Assembly: GCA_030673825.1 (NCBI GenBank)
Contig: JAUTCS010000001.1
Location: forward strand, 1-54,978
DNA: 54,978 bases
Source: Verrucomicrobiota bacterium JB024
Lineage (GTDB): Bacteria; Verrucomicrobiota; Verrucomicrobiia; Opitutales; Cerasicoccaceae
Direction of reading: 5' to 3'
Shown: one piece after another, positions 17,972 through 25,880 of the stretch
How the letters are laid out: every line of letters begins with the position of its first letter
How positions within the stretch are numbered: position 1 is the stretch's first letter
Program-made: the position numbers and the translations under genes
The notes under the pieces: generated by a model
Database searches by the model: none
Seen by the model: only the letters and a program-made list of their open reading frames with translations
Told to the model about the DNA's origin: nothing

Positions 17972-19477
17972 ATGAAGAACATGTCTGATTTCCCCAAGTT
18001 GGGTGTCGCCAGCGAGATTATCCAGGAACTGGTCACGCCCCGGCGCGCCGCCCCCGTCACGAAGATCGGCATGGTCGGCGTCGGCCTGAAAATGCACTTC
18101 GTGTGGGCGGAGGCTTCGCGGCTGTACCGCGAGGCTTGCGCGAAGGTCCGTGGCCTGCTCGATCCCGAGCACTTCGAGCTGCTCGCGCCGGACGAGGCCT
18201 TCGAGTCGCCGGACGCGCTGCTGGCCGCCCTCGACCAGCTCAAGGCGCAGGGCGTGAGCGCGGTCATTCTTTTCCACGGCTCGTACACGGCGGGCGAGAT
18301 CGGCTCGGAGATGGGGCGTTGGCTGCGCGACCACAACCTGCCCGTGCACAGCTGGGCGTATCCGGAGGTTAAGGGCGGCCGCCTGACCGCGAACAGCCTG
18401 TGCTGCCAGAATTTTGTCCTCAACGCCTTCAAGCGCCTCGGCGTGCGCTACTCGTGGATGTTCCGCGACCCCGAAGCGCCCGAGGTGGCCGGGGAGATCG
18501 GCGTCTTTGCCCGCAGTGTGCGCGCCCTTTCTCGGCTGCGCCATGGGCGGGGGCTCGTCGTCGGCACCGGGCGCGTGCCGGGCTTTTACGATGCCGAGTG
18601 CGACGAGCTGGCGGTGATGGACCGCTTCGGGTTCCGCTTCGACCGGCTGGGGCTCGAGTACGCCTTTGACCGGGCGAAGAAGTTCTCCGACGCGCAGGTG
18701 GCCAAGGTCCGCACCGCCGTGACGGAGTCGAAGCTGTGCGCCTTTAACAACGTCCCCGCCGACCAGGCCGACCTCACGCTCCGCCTCGCGCTGGGCACGC
18801 TGGAGCTGGCTGCCGAGGGCGGGCACATCGCCTGTTCGCTCAAGTGCTGGCCCGAACTTTTCGACCTCTACAAGTGCTCCGCCGACGGCGCGCTCTCCCT
18901 GCTCAATGACCAGGGCCTGCCCGCCGCTGACGAGAGCGACATGAACGGCCTGCTGTCCATGTGCGCCACGCACCTGCTCCACGACGGGGCCACGCTGCCT
19001 ACGCTGATGGACATCTCGCTGCTCGACCCGGCGCGCAACGTTCTGGGTTTCTGGCACTGCGGCGGCTCGGCCACGCGTCTGCTGCGCGAGGGCACCAAGT
19101 ACGAGGCCCGGCGGCACTCGATCCTGGAAAACGCCGACGAGGAAACCGCCTGGGGGCTGCTCATCGAGCAGTTGCTCGAACTGGGCCCGGTCACCGTGAC
19201 CCGTTACCAGTCGCCCGACAGCGCACGCGCGCTGGTCTTTGAGGGCAACGTGGTGGACTCGCCCATGGCCTTCCGCGGTACCTACGCCGATGTCGAGCCG
19301 TGCGCTCCATACACCGCCGAGCAGATCATGGGCACGATTCTCGACCGCGGCCTCGACCACCACTGGATCATGGCGCGGGGGCATTTTGCTCAGGACTTGA
19401 AGCGTTTGAACCATTGGCTCGGTGTCGAAACGCTCGCCATCTCCAATCCCGGCGGCTCCTGCGGGGCCAGCCTGTAA
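17972..19477 (+). CDS. L-fucose isomerase-like sugar isomerase
   Basis: A 501-residue protein resembling the L-fucose/L-arabinose isomerase superfamily, which converts an aldose to a ketose using a divalent metal. Visible features are an N-terminal Rossmann-like part (IGMVGVGLKMHFVWAE), a central AVILFHGSYTAGEIG and a C-terminal domain with GFWHCGGS and HHWIMARGHF, histidine-rich motifs usual near the end of this superfamily. The start is ATG 17972; the frame extends upstream without a family match. It is the first gene of an operon with a PfkB kinase 18 bp later and a class II aldolase, matching the order isomerase, kinase, aldolase of fucose- and rhamnose-type pathways. The exact sugar is inference. 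Confidence 0.82.
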   Translation: MKNMSDFPKLGVASEIIQELVTPRRAAPVTKIGMVGVGLKMHFVWAEASRLYREACAKVRGLLDPEHFELLAPDEAFESPDALLAALDQLKAQGVSAVILFHGSYTAGEIGSEMGRWLRDHNLPVHSWAYPEVKGGRLTANSLCCQNFVLNAFKRLGVRYSWMFRDPEAPEVAGEIGVFARSVRALSRLRHGRGLVVGTGRVPGFYDAECDELAVMDRFGFRFDRLGLEYAFDRAKKFSDAQVAKVRTAVTESKLCAFNNVPADQADLTLRLALGTLELAAEGGHIACSLKCWPELFDLYKCSADGALSLLNDQGLPAADESDMNGLLSMCATHLLHDGATLPTLMDISLLDPARNVLGFWHCGGSATRLLREGTKYEARRHSILENADEETAWGLLIEQLLELGPVTVTRYQSPDSARALVFEGNVVDSPMAFRGTYADVEPCAPYTAEQIMGTILDRGLDHHWIMARGHFAQDLKRLNHWLGVETLAISNPGGSCGASL

Positions 19478-19495
19478 CCGTAACGGAGGTTTTCC

Positions 19496-20497
19496 ATGAC
19501 AACACGCAACGCATACGACGTGATCGGGGTGGGCTTCGTGACCGTGGACTGCCTCTGGCTCACGCCGGAGAAGCTCGTTCGCGGCGAAAAGCACGAAGTC
19601 TCCGACATGGTCCTGCAAGGCGGCGCTCCCGCCGGGAGCACGAGCGCCCAACTGGGCCGCCTCGGCTACCGGACGGGCTTCCTCGCCTGCCTTGGGGACG
19701 ACACCCTCTCCGGCATCGCCCGGCAGGAGTTCCGCGCTAACGGCGTGGACGATGGGCTCTTCCAGGTGCACGCCGACGCCTCGCCCGCGCTGGCGCTGTG
19801 CGAGGTGGATCTCCGCACCGCCGAGCGCACCGTCTATTACAACCTCTCGCGCTACCGCCATCTCCAGACCGAGGACATCCCGATGGAGACACTGCGGGCG
19901 GCCCGCGTGCTCATCATGGACAGCTTCGAGATCGACGCGGTGGAGACGATCCTCAATGGCGTCCAAGGCTCGCCCGTGCGCACGGTGCTCGACCTTGAGC
20001 ACGGCTCGAACGAACAGCTCAAGCGCTGCATCGCGCTGGGCACGGACGTGATCCTGCCGTGGGTTTCGGTCCGGGCGCTGACCGGCAAGGAGGACCCCGA
20101 GTCCGCCCTGCGCGAGATTGCTTCGTGGACGCGGGCGCAGGTCGTCGCGACGGATGGGATGCGCGGGAGCTGGGCGATTTCTCCGGAGGGCGAGCTGCTG
20201 CATCAGCTTCCCTTTGACGCCCCGGCGGTGGACAGCACCGGCTGCGGCGACGCCTACCACGGCGGCTACGCCGTCGGCCTGCTGGAGGGCTGGCCGTTGG
20301 CTGTGCGCATGGAGTACGGCTCGTGGGTCGCCGCCCAGGTCGTGCAAAAGCTCGGCGGCCGCACCGGCCTGCCGACCGCGCAGAACCTCGGCCAGCACGA
20401 CTTCTCCGCGCTGAGTGCGCCGACCCGCGCCGCCGTGGAGAAACTCGCCCGCGAGGGCGCCACGACAACCGCTTCACTTCCTCTCTCCGAGCGATGA
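19496..20497 (+). CDS. PfkB family carbohydrate kinase
   Basis: A 333-residue ribokinase/PfkB sugar kinase. It opens with a glycine-rich strand (YDVIGVGFVTVDCLW) and has the GGAPAGSTSAQLGRLG substrate lid. The C-terminal PfkB signature is DSTGCGDAYHGGYA, whose Asp is the catalytic base; the usual GAGD is GCGD here. It has a good Shine-Dalgarno (GGAGG about 7 bases before ATG). It sits between isomerase and aldolase, and its stop overlaps the aldolase start by 4 bp (ATGA), so the two are translationally coupled. It presumably phosphorylates the ketose made by the isomerase. Confidence 0.93.
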   Translation: MTTRNAYDVIGVGFVTVDCLWLTPEKLVRGEKHEVSDMVLQGGAPAGSTSAQLGRLGYRTGFLACLGDDTLSGIARQEFRANGVDDGLFQVHADASPALALCEVDLRTAERTVYYNLSRYRHLQTEDIPMETLRAARVLIMDSFEIDAVETILNGVQGSPVRTVLDLEHGSNEQLKRCIALGTDVILPWVSVRALTGKEDPESALREIASWTRAQVVATDGMRGSWAISPEGELLHQLPFDAPAVDSTGCGDAYHGGYAVGLLEGWPLAVRMEYGSWVAAQVVQKLGGRTGLPTAQNLGQHDFSALSAPTRAAVEKLAREGATTTASLPLSER

Positions 20498-21474
20498 AAA
20501 TCCTTTCCCACCGCGACGATGTCCTCGCCCGCCTGCAAGGCGCTCAGCGGGCGCAACAACCGCTCTTTTGCCCCAACGCCGAATCCCCGGACGAGATTCA
20601 GGGCCTGCTGGCCGGGGCCGAACGCTTCGCCTGCGAGCGCGGACTGGAGCGGGTTACGCTCGGCATGGGCATTACCGCCTCCTACCCGGAGCATGCGCAA
20701 CTGATGCGGCTTTACCAGCCCGCCCCGGGCGAGTTCGGCGAGGCGGTTTCGCTGGTCGAGACGGCGCACCTGTGGCTGGACGGGATCGAGCTGTACGCCC
20801 GGCCCGGACGCTTCCCGCATGTGGAGGTGATCCCGTTTCTCGACCACGGCTGGGCTCCCGATCCGCGCGACCGGGCGGTCATGGATGACGCGGCGTTTCA
20901 GGAGCGGATGGGGATTATCATGTTCGACGCCAGCGCCTATGAACTGGAGGAGAACGTCCGCCTCACCCGCGCTTACGCGGAGCGCGTCGGCGGGCGGGTC
21001 GTGGTCGAAGCCTGCCCGGACAAAATCCTTTCCCACGCCCAGCTCGAAAAAGCCGGGCCCGGTGCCGCACAAGTGCTGACGGACCCGGCGGTGGCGGCGG
21101 ACTTCGTGCGCCGCACCGGGGTGGACCTGATCGTGCCCAGCCTCGGGACGGAGCACCGCGGCGAGCCCGGCGCGAACATCTACTATCGGCGCGAGCTGGC
21201 CCGCGAACTGACCGCGCAGGTTGGCCCGATCCTGGCCCTTCACGGCACGAGCAGCCTCGGCGGCAAGCTTTCCACCGTGGGCGAGGACGGCATCTGCAAG
21301 GTCAACTTCTACACCGCCATGGCCACCGGCGCGAGCAAGCGCCTCTACGCCGACTGGCAGTCCCGCGAGGCGCTGACCATCGGCGTGGCTTCCGGCGCGT
21401 ATGTCTATGCGACCCGCCGCGACGCCTGCGCCGAGACTTGCCACCAGATGCTGACGATTCTCGCGGGAGCTTGA
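20494..21474 (+). CDS. class II fructose-bisphosphate aldolase family protein
   Basis: A 326-residue zinc aldolase of the FbaA/GatY type, cleaving a ketose phosphate to dihydroxyacetone phosphate and an aldehyde. Zinc-binding and active-site motifs are HVEVIPFLDHGW, SLGTEHRGEPG and ALHGTSSLGG (canonical LHGGSG). The start ATG 20494 overlaps the kinase stop, which settles it over a longer upstream reading. It ends the isomerase-kinase-aldolase operon, and a sulfatase follows 56 bp later on the same strand. The substrate is not readable from the sequence; the context suggests the phosphorylated ketose from the two genes before. Confidence 0.9.
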   Translation: MKILSHRDDVLARLQGAQRAQQPLFCPNAESPDEIQGLLAGAERFACERGLERVTLGMGITASYPEHAQLMRLYQPAPGEFGEAVSLVETAHLWLDGIELYARPGRFPHVEVIPFLDHGWAPDPRDRAVMDDAAFQERMGIIMFDASAYELEENVRLTRAYAERVGGRVVVEACPDKILSHAQLEKAGPGAAQVLTDPAVAADFVRRTGVDLIVPSLGTEHRGEPGANIYYRRELARELTAQVGPILALHGTSSLGGKLSTVGEDGICKVNFYTAMATGASKRLYADWQSREALTIGVASGAYVYATRRDACAETCHQMLTILAGA

Positions 21475-21530
21475 TTTGTGTGCTGGGGCATTGCCAAGGC
21501 CATGCCTGGCGTTCATAACCAAAGACTGCT

Positions 21531-22949
21531 ATGCCCAAGCCGCCGAATATCCTTGTCCTGTTGACCGATGACCACGCCCAGTGGGCGCTTAGCGTGTACG
21601 GCGATCCGCTCGTGCGCAATCCGCACATCGAGCAGCTCGCCGCCGAGGGCGTGACTTGCGACGAGGCCTACACGCCTTGCCCGGTGTGTTCCCCGGCGCG
21701 GGCGAGTTTCTTCACCGGCGGGCAGGCCAGCCAGCATGGTATTCACGACTGGCTGGCGGAGCACCTCGGCGCACCGCAAAACCTCGACGGCCAGATGACG
21801 CTGGCTCAGCGGCTGCAAAAGGCCGGTTACCGTACCGGGCTCGTGGGCAAATGGCACTGCGGCAAGGGCAATATCCCGCAGCCCGGTTTCGACTATTACT
21901 TTTCCTACACGTCCGGACAATACCCGCACCGGGGGACGCTGCGTTTCACTGAGATGGGCGAACCGCGCGAGTACGAGGGCTACAACTCCGACCCGATTGT
22001 GGACAAGGCATGCGAGTTTCTCGCCGTCGAGGACGAGCGACCCTGGTTCCTGTTCGTGGGCCTGGTGAACACACACAGCCCGTTCTGCGACCACCCCGAG
22101 CACCTTGTGCAGCCCTACCGCGACGCGCTGGCGAAGCTGCCGGTCGAGCGCCCCGCCATCCCCGCCGACTACGATTGGGCGCGCTTCGCGCTGCCGAAGG
22201 AGGACGACAAGGCTCGCGAGTGGCTGGCCCAGTACTACGGCGCGGTCACGGCGATTGACGAGGCGTTTGGAAAAATCCGCGCCGCCGCCCCCGACCAGCC
22301 GACGCTGACAATCTACACCGCCGATCACGGTCACATGAACGGCCAGCACGGCCTCTACACCAAGGGCAACGCGACGGGGCCGCAGAACTTTCTGGAAGAG
22401 TCGGTGCGCATCCCGTTGGTCATGTCGCTTCCGGGAACGCTCCCGGCGGGCGTCCGGGATACGGGCTTCATCGACCACTGCGACCTGCACCTGACCCTGC
22501 TGGAGGTGGCCGGGGCCGAGGTTCCGGCACCGGAGCGCGAGGCGTTGCCGGGCGTTTCTCAGTGGGAGCGCCTGCGTGGCAAGGATGTGCCGGAAAAAAC
22601 GTATCAGTTTTTTGAATACGGAAACGCCCGTGCGGTGAAGGACTGCCAGTACAAGCTGATCGAGCGTTACGCCCCCTACGAGGGGCCGCTTCAGGTGGAG
22701 CTGTACGACCTGGTGGGCGACCCGGACGAGACGTGCAATCTGGCCGGGGACGGGGAATTCGCACCCGTGCGCGAGGCGCTGCTCGATGAGCTGCACTGGT
22801 ACTTTAATCGCTACGAGAAGCCGGAGTTTTCGGCCAAGCGCATTCTCGATCAGCCCCCGCATAACCCGTGGGAGCCGTGGCGTCTGGAGCGTCCGGCGGG
22901 CGTGCCGTCCGGCGGTGTTCATTTCACCGACCTGGGGAAAAAGAATTAA
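21531..22949 (+). CDS. formylglycine sulfatase, no signal peptide
   Basis: A 472-residue sulfatase. C53 in CSPAR is the formylglycine site. ILVLLTDDH and YTADHGHMNGQHG carry the metal ligands, and GKWHCGKG is present. The start is ATG 21531 (MPKPPNILVL), beginning at the first core strand, so no export signal. It probably belongs to the isomerase-kinase-aldolase transcript, 56 bp behind it. This ties sulfate removal directly to sugar breakdown in the cytoplasm. Confidence 0.92.
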   Translation: MPKPPNILVLLTDDHAQWALSVYGDPLVRNPHIEQLAAEGVTCDEAYTPCPVCSPARASFFTGGQASQHGIHDWLAEHLGAPQNLDGQMTLAQRLQKAGYRTGLVGKWHCGKGNIPQPGFDYYFSYTSGQYPHRGTLRFTEMGEPREYEGYNSDPIVDKACEFLAVEDERPWFLFVGLVNTHSPFCDHPEHLVQPYRDALAKLPVERPAIPADYDWARFALPKEDDKAREWLAQYYGAVTAIDEAFGKIRAAAPDQPTLTIYTADHGHMNGQHGLYTKGNATGPQNFLEESVRIPLVMSLPGTLPAGVRDTGFIDHCDLHLTLLEVAGAEVPAPEREALPGVSQWERLRGKDVPEKTYQFFEYGNARAVKDCQYKLIERYAPYEGPLQVELYDLVGDPDETCNLAGDGEFAPVREALLDELHWYFNRYEKPEFSAKRILDQPPHNPWEPWRLERPAGVPSGGVHFTDLGKKN

Positions 22950-23010
22950 GCTTGGAAATCTTGATCCTCCTCTTGGTGGCAAGCGCTGTGAAACCCGCTG
23001 AGGCCGCTCC

Positions 23011-24330
23011 TTACCGAGCGAACAGCTCGCTGCGGAGCTTCCTGTAGTAGGGACTCTCGACGGGGCGGTCGGCCAGCTCGTCGTTCGTCTCGCGCATCCA
23101 TTGGACGAGGCGGTTGCGCAGGTCGGCCTCGACTGCGGCGAGTTCGGCCCGCCCGGCGAGGTTGTCAAATTCGTCCGGGTCCGCCTCCAGATCGTAGAGC
23201 TCGAAGATCGGGCGCAGGGAAGTGTACTTGCGCGCGTTGGCGCAGTAGATGGGGGAGCGCAGGATGTCCGAACCGGCGTCGTAGCAGGTGTTGACCTCGA
23301 AGTTGACGATGTACTTGTAGCGCTCGGTGCGGATGCAGCGGATGGGGTCGTAGCTGCGGTGGTAGGTCTTTTCCGCGAATATTTCCGTGCGTGGGCCGGG
23401 GGTGCCCTCGCGCAGGCAGGGGGCGAAGGACTTGCCCGCAAGCCCCTCGGGCGTGGGCAGGCCCATCAGCTCGCAAAGGGTGGGGAAGGCATCGACATTG
23501 CTGAAAAGGTTCTCGCGCACGGCTCCGGCGGGGATGCCGGGTCCCTTCACGATGAGTGGTACCTCGATGCCGGGGTCGTAGAGGCTGCACTTGGCCCGGG
23601 GCATGGCCAGGCCGTGGTCGGAGGTGAAGAGGATAAACGTGTTGTCGGCCTCCCCACTGGCTTCGAGTGCCTTGAGAATGCGTGCCACGGCCGCATCGAC
23701 CTCGCGGATGGCCCCGTGCAGCGCCCGGAACTCGCTCTGCGCGGCCGCGATGCCCTCGGGTGTATCCTGCGGGATGTAGGGCGGGATCGAGGTGACCTCT
23801 TCGTCCACCGGTGTGGCGCCTCCGTAGTTAAAGGGGCGGTGCGGCTCGAAGATGCCGACACTGAGGAAAAACGGGCGCTCCCGGTGTTCCCGGCGCCGGG
23901 CCAGGTAGTCCTCGCACACGCCGGCCAGCTCGTCCACCGGGCGGAAGCACAGGCCCTCGTCGCGGGTGCAGATGCGCCCGTAGCCGAGCTTATCCACGCT
24001 GTCATCCTCATGGTAGCCGCCCACGAGCAGCGTTTCGTAGCCCTGGTCGCCGAGATAGCGCGCGAGGTGAGTTCCCTTGCCGGTCATGGACCAGGCAAAG
24101 GTGGCGTGCGTCAGCCCGAAGACCCCGGTTTGGTGCGGGTAGTAGCCGGTCCAGAGAGCGGCGCGGCTGGGGCTGCAACCGGGCGAGGTGCAGAAACTGT
24201 AGCGAAAGAGCGCGCCCTCGGCGGCAAGACCATCGATCGCCGCACTGGGGGAGTCATTCCTCCCGTAGCAACCGAGGTGCTGGCCCAGGTCGTGACAGTG
24301 CAGGATGATCAGGTTGGGCGGGGGCTTCAT
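23011..24330 (-). CDS. formylglycine sulfatase, LacI-site controlled
   Basis: A 439-residue sulfatase. C52 in CSPSR is the formylglycine site; LIILHCHDLGQHLGCYG and FTSDHGLAMPRAK carry metal ligands. The first metal motif reads HCHDLG instead of the usual DD, an unusual variant also found in heparan N-sulfatase-like members. It has no signal peptide. Its start (ATG 24330) is 20 bp from a near-perfect palindromic operator that overlaps the likely -10 box, and it is divergent from the lacI-type gene. Derepression by a sugar ligand is the expected control. Confidence 0.92.
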   Translation of the reverse strand: MKPPPNLIILHCHDLGQHLGCYGRNDSPSAAIDGLAAEGALFRYSFCTSPGCSPSRAALWTGYYPHQTGVFGLTHATFAWSMTGKGTHLARYLGDQGYETLLVGGYHEDDSVDKLGYGRICTRDEGLCFRPVDELAGVCEDYLARRREHRERPFFLSVGIFEPHRPFNYGGATPVDEEVTSIPPYIPQDTPEGIAAAQSEFRALHGAIREVDAAVARILKALEASGEADNTFILFTSDHGLAMPRAKCSLYDPGIEVPLIVKGPGIPAGAVRENLFSNVDAFPTLCELMGLPTPEGLAGKSFAPCLREGTPGPRTEIFAEKTYHRSYDPIRCIRTERYKYIVNFEVNTCYDAGSDILRSPIYCANARKYTSLRPIFELYDLEADPDEFDNLAGRAELAAVEADLRNRLVQWMRETNDELADRPVESPYYRKLRSELFAR

Positions 24331-24349
24331 GAAATGATGACGCCCATTT

Positions 24350-24370
24350 TTGGCATCGATGTCAATAATA
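24350..24370 (-). promoter_or_regulatory. LacI-type operator O1 with -10 box of the sulfatase gene
   Basis: TTGGCATCGATGTCAA at 24350-24365 is a palindrome with one mismatched pair and a central CG, as LacI family operators have. On the minus strand TATTAT (complement of 24365-24370) directly precedes it, so the operator covers the likely start of transcription. The -35 box is poor. Confidence 0.75.
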
Positions 24371-24451
24371 AGGCGAAAGTTTGTCTTTTCCGGATAGCTG
24401 TGTGGGGAAGGGACCGCGGGGAAACGGGACTATGGTTTTTTCGCTTTCTCC

Positions 24452-24497
24452 TTGCGTGTGAGCAACTAAAGGACTTATAAAAAGACATCAATGCCGT
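24452..24497 (+). promoter_or_regulatory. promoter of the lacI-type gene with operator O2
   Basis: TTGCGT at 24452-24457 and TATAAA at 24476-24481 are separated by 18 bp. GACATCAATGCC at 24484-24495 follows the -10 box at once and matches the core of the other operators with one centre change (CG to CA). This geometry fits mild autorepression. Confidence 0.6.
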
Positions 24498-24535
24498 TAG
24501 GGCCCTGTCAGTAGCCATCCTTAATTTAGTGTCAC

Positions 24536-25549
24536 ATGAGTACCATTTACCAGGTGGCGGAGGTCGCCAATGTTTCCCCGAAAACCGCCGCCCGTATCCT
24601 CTCGGGAGCCTCCAAGCGCTCGAAGCATAAGGACCGGGTATTCGCGGCGGCGGCCAAGCTCGGTTACGTTCGCAACCAACAGGCGGCGAACCTGCGCAGC
24701 GGCTCCTCGCAGGTCATCGGTATCGTGGTGCCGGGCATCAACAATCCGACTTACGGCCAGATCATTCAGGCCATGCACGACGCCTGCCTGAAAGAGGGCT
24801 TTTCGATTTTGCTCTCGTGCAGTTTTGGCAATCCGGACGACGAGTTGCGGGCGCTTCAAACGCTCCAGACTTATCGGGCAGATGGCGTCATGCTAAACTC
24901 TTCCGAACTTTCGGCCTCTCCGCAGGCGTTGGAACTGTGCCAGCGCATGCTCGACGCGGGTAAGCCCGTCATCTTCAGTGGGGTGAGCGAGCCGGGTATC
25001 CCGGCCGATATGATCGGCCTGCACAACGAGGCGGCCGTGGCCAAGGCCGTGCGCTACCTCATCGCGAAGGGGCACCGAAGGATCGGCTTCGTCGGGGGCC
25101 GTCGCGAGACCGAGGCCATGAAGCAGCGCCATGCCGGCTACGTCAAGGCGCTGGCCGAGGCGGGGCTGGAGGTGCCCGGGGATTTCTCGCTCTTCAGTGA
25201 CGGTTCGCTGCCCTCGGTCAGCAAGCAGGTCACGCGCGTTATGCTCCAGTATCCGCCCGCCGAGCGGCCCACGGCCTTTGTCTCCGGGAACGACCTGCTG
25301 GCCATCGCCGCGATGCGGGCCATTCATCAACTTTCCCTGAAAATCCCTGAGCAGGTGGCGATCGTCGGTTTTGACGATATCGACCTGGCGGAGATACTGA
25401 CCCCCGCGCTGACCACCCTGCGCCAGCCGCAGGAGCAGATGGCCCTCGACTGCACCAAGCTCATGATCGAGCGCATCCGCTCGAAGGACGTCAGCTCGCC
25501 GCAAAAGCTCATGTACGAGCCTGAGCTGGTGATTCGGGATTCGGCCTGA
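24536..25549 (+). CDS. LacI family transcriptional regulator
   Basis: A 337-residue repressor. The HTH is at residues 2-25 (TIYQVAEVANVSPKTAARILSG), the hinge is QQAANLRSG with the lever leucine, and a periplasmic-binding-protein-like sensor follows (IGIVVPGINNPTYGQII... VAIVGFDDIDLAEILTPALTTLRQP). The recognition helix has TAAR where TVSR is usual. Palindromes resembling TTGACATCGATGTCAA lie before its own gene, the divergent sulfatase, the ADP-ribosylglycohydrolase-family gene and the glycosidase operon 8 kb away, so it is the likely regulator of this block. The ligand is unknown. Confidence 0.93.
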   Translation: MSTIYQVAEVANVSPKTAARILSGASKRSKHKDRVFAAAAKLGYVRNQQAANLRSGSSQVIGIVVPGINNPTYGQIIQAMHDACLKEGFSILLSCSFGNPDDELRALQTLQTYRADGVMLNSSELSASPQALELCQRMLDAGKPVIFSGVSEPGIPADMIGLHNEAAVAKAVRYLIAKGHRRIGFVGGRRETEAMKQRHAGYVKALAEAGLEVPGDFSLFSDGSLPSVSKQVTRVMLQYPPAERPTAFVSGNDLLAIAAMRAIHQLSLKIPEQVAIVGFDDIDLAEILTPALTTLRQPQEQMALDCTKLMIERIRSKDVSSPQKLMYEPELVIRDSA

Positions 25550-25880
25550 GCGGCTGCTTTCAGCTCACGATTTTTTAATCCGGTCAGCTTGCCTGTCGGC
25601 GAGCATGCGGAAGCTTCGCGAAGGTGAGGTGATCGGCTTGTCCGAACCACTGATACCGGTGACTCTGAGCGTTGCTCCCTGGGAGGACGGGTAGCCTTCA
25701 TGGGGCGACGGAGGTGGGGGAGATTCTCGTACTTGAATGAATATGCATCCCGGGGACAATTTTTTCCGGTGATTTAAACTGTTTCCATAGAACCGCATCG
25801 GATTCAAGGGGCATGAAATAGGGTTTGGGATCGATGTCTTTTGTGTTGACATCGATGCCTGAATTTGAACTTTCAAGGAC
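25550..25880. other. 331-bp intergenic region with control sites
   Basis: No gene seen. The last 60 bp hold two LacI-type operators (listed separately). The first 270 bp show no structure I can name; a terminator for the lacI-type gene was looked for and no convincing one was found. Confidence 0.6.
25825..25861 (+). promoter_or_regulatory. paired LacI-type operators O3 and O5
   Basis: O3 at 25846-25861 reads TTGACATCGATGCCTG. A weaker copy, O5 at 25825-25840, reads TTGGGATCGATGTCTT. They are 21 bp apart start to start, two helical turns, so two dimers would sit on the same DNA face. They lie 20-56 bp before the ATG of the ADP-ribosylglycohydrolase gene. A -10 box could not be placed with confidence. 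Confidence 0.68.

Noticed and set aside
17960-20398. An 812-codon minus-strand frame opposite the isomerase and kinase genes.
   Set aside because: It spans two well-supported genes of the other strand, has no start context or domain, and shows the usual antisense composition.
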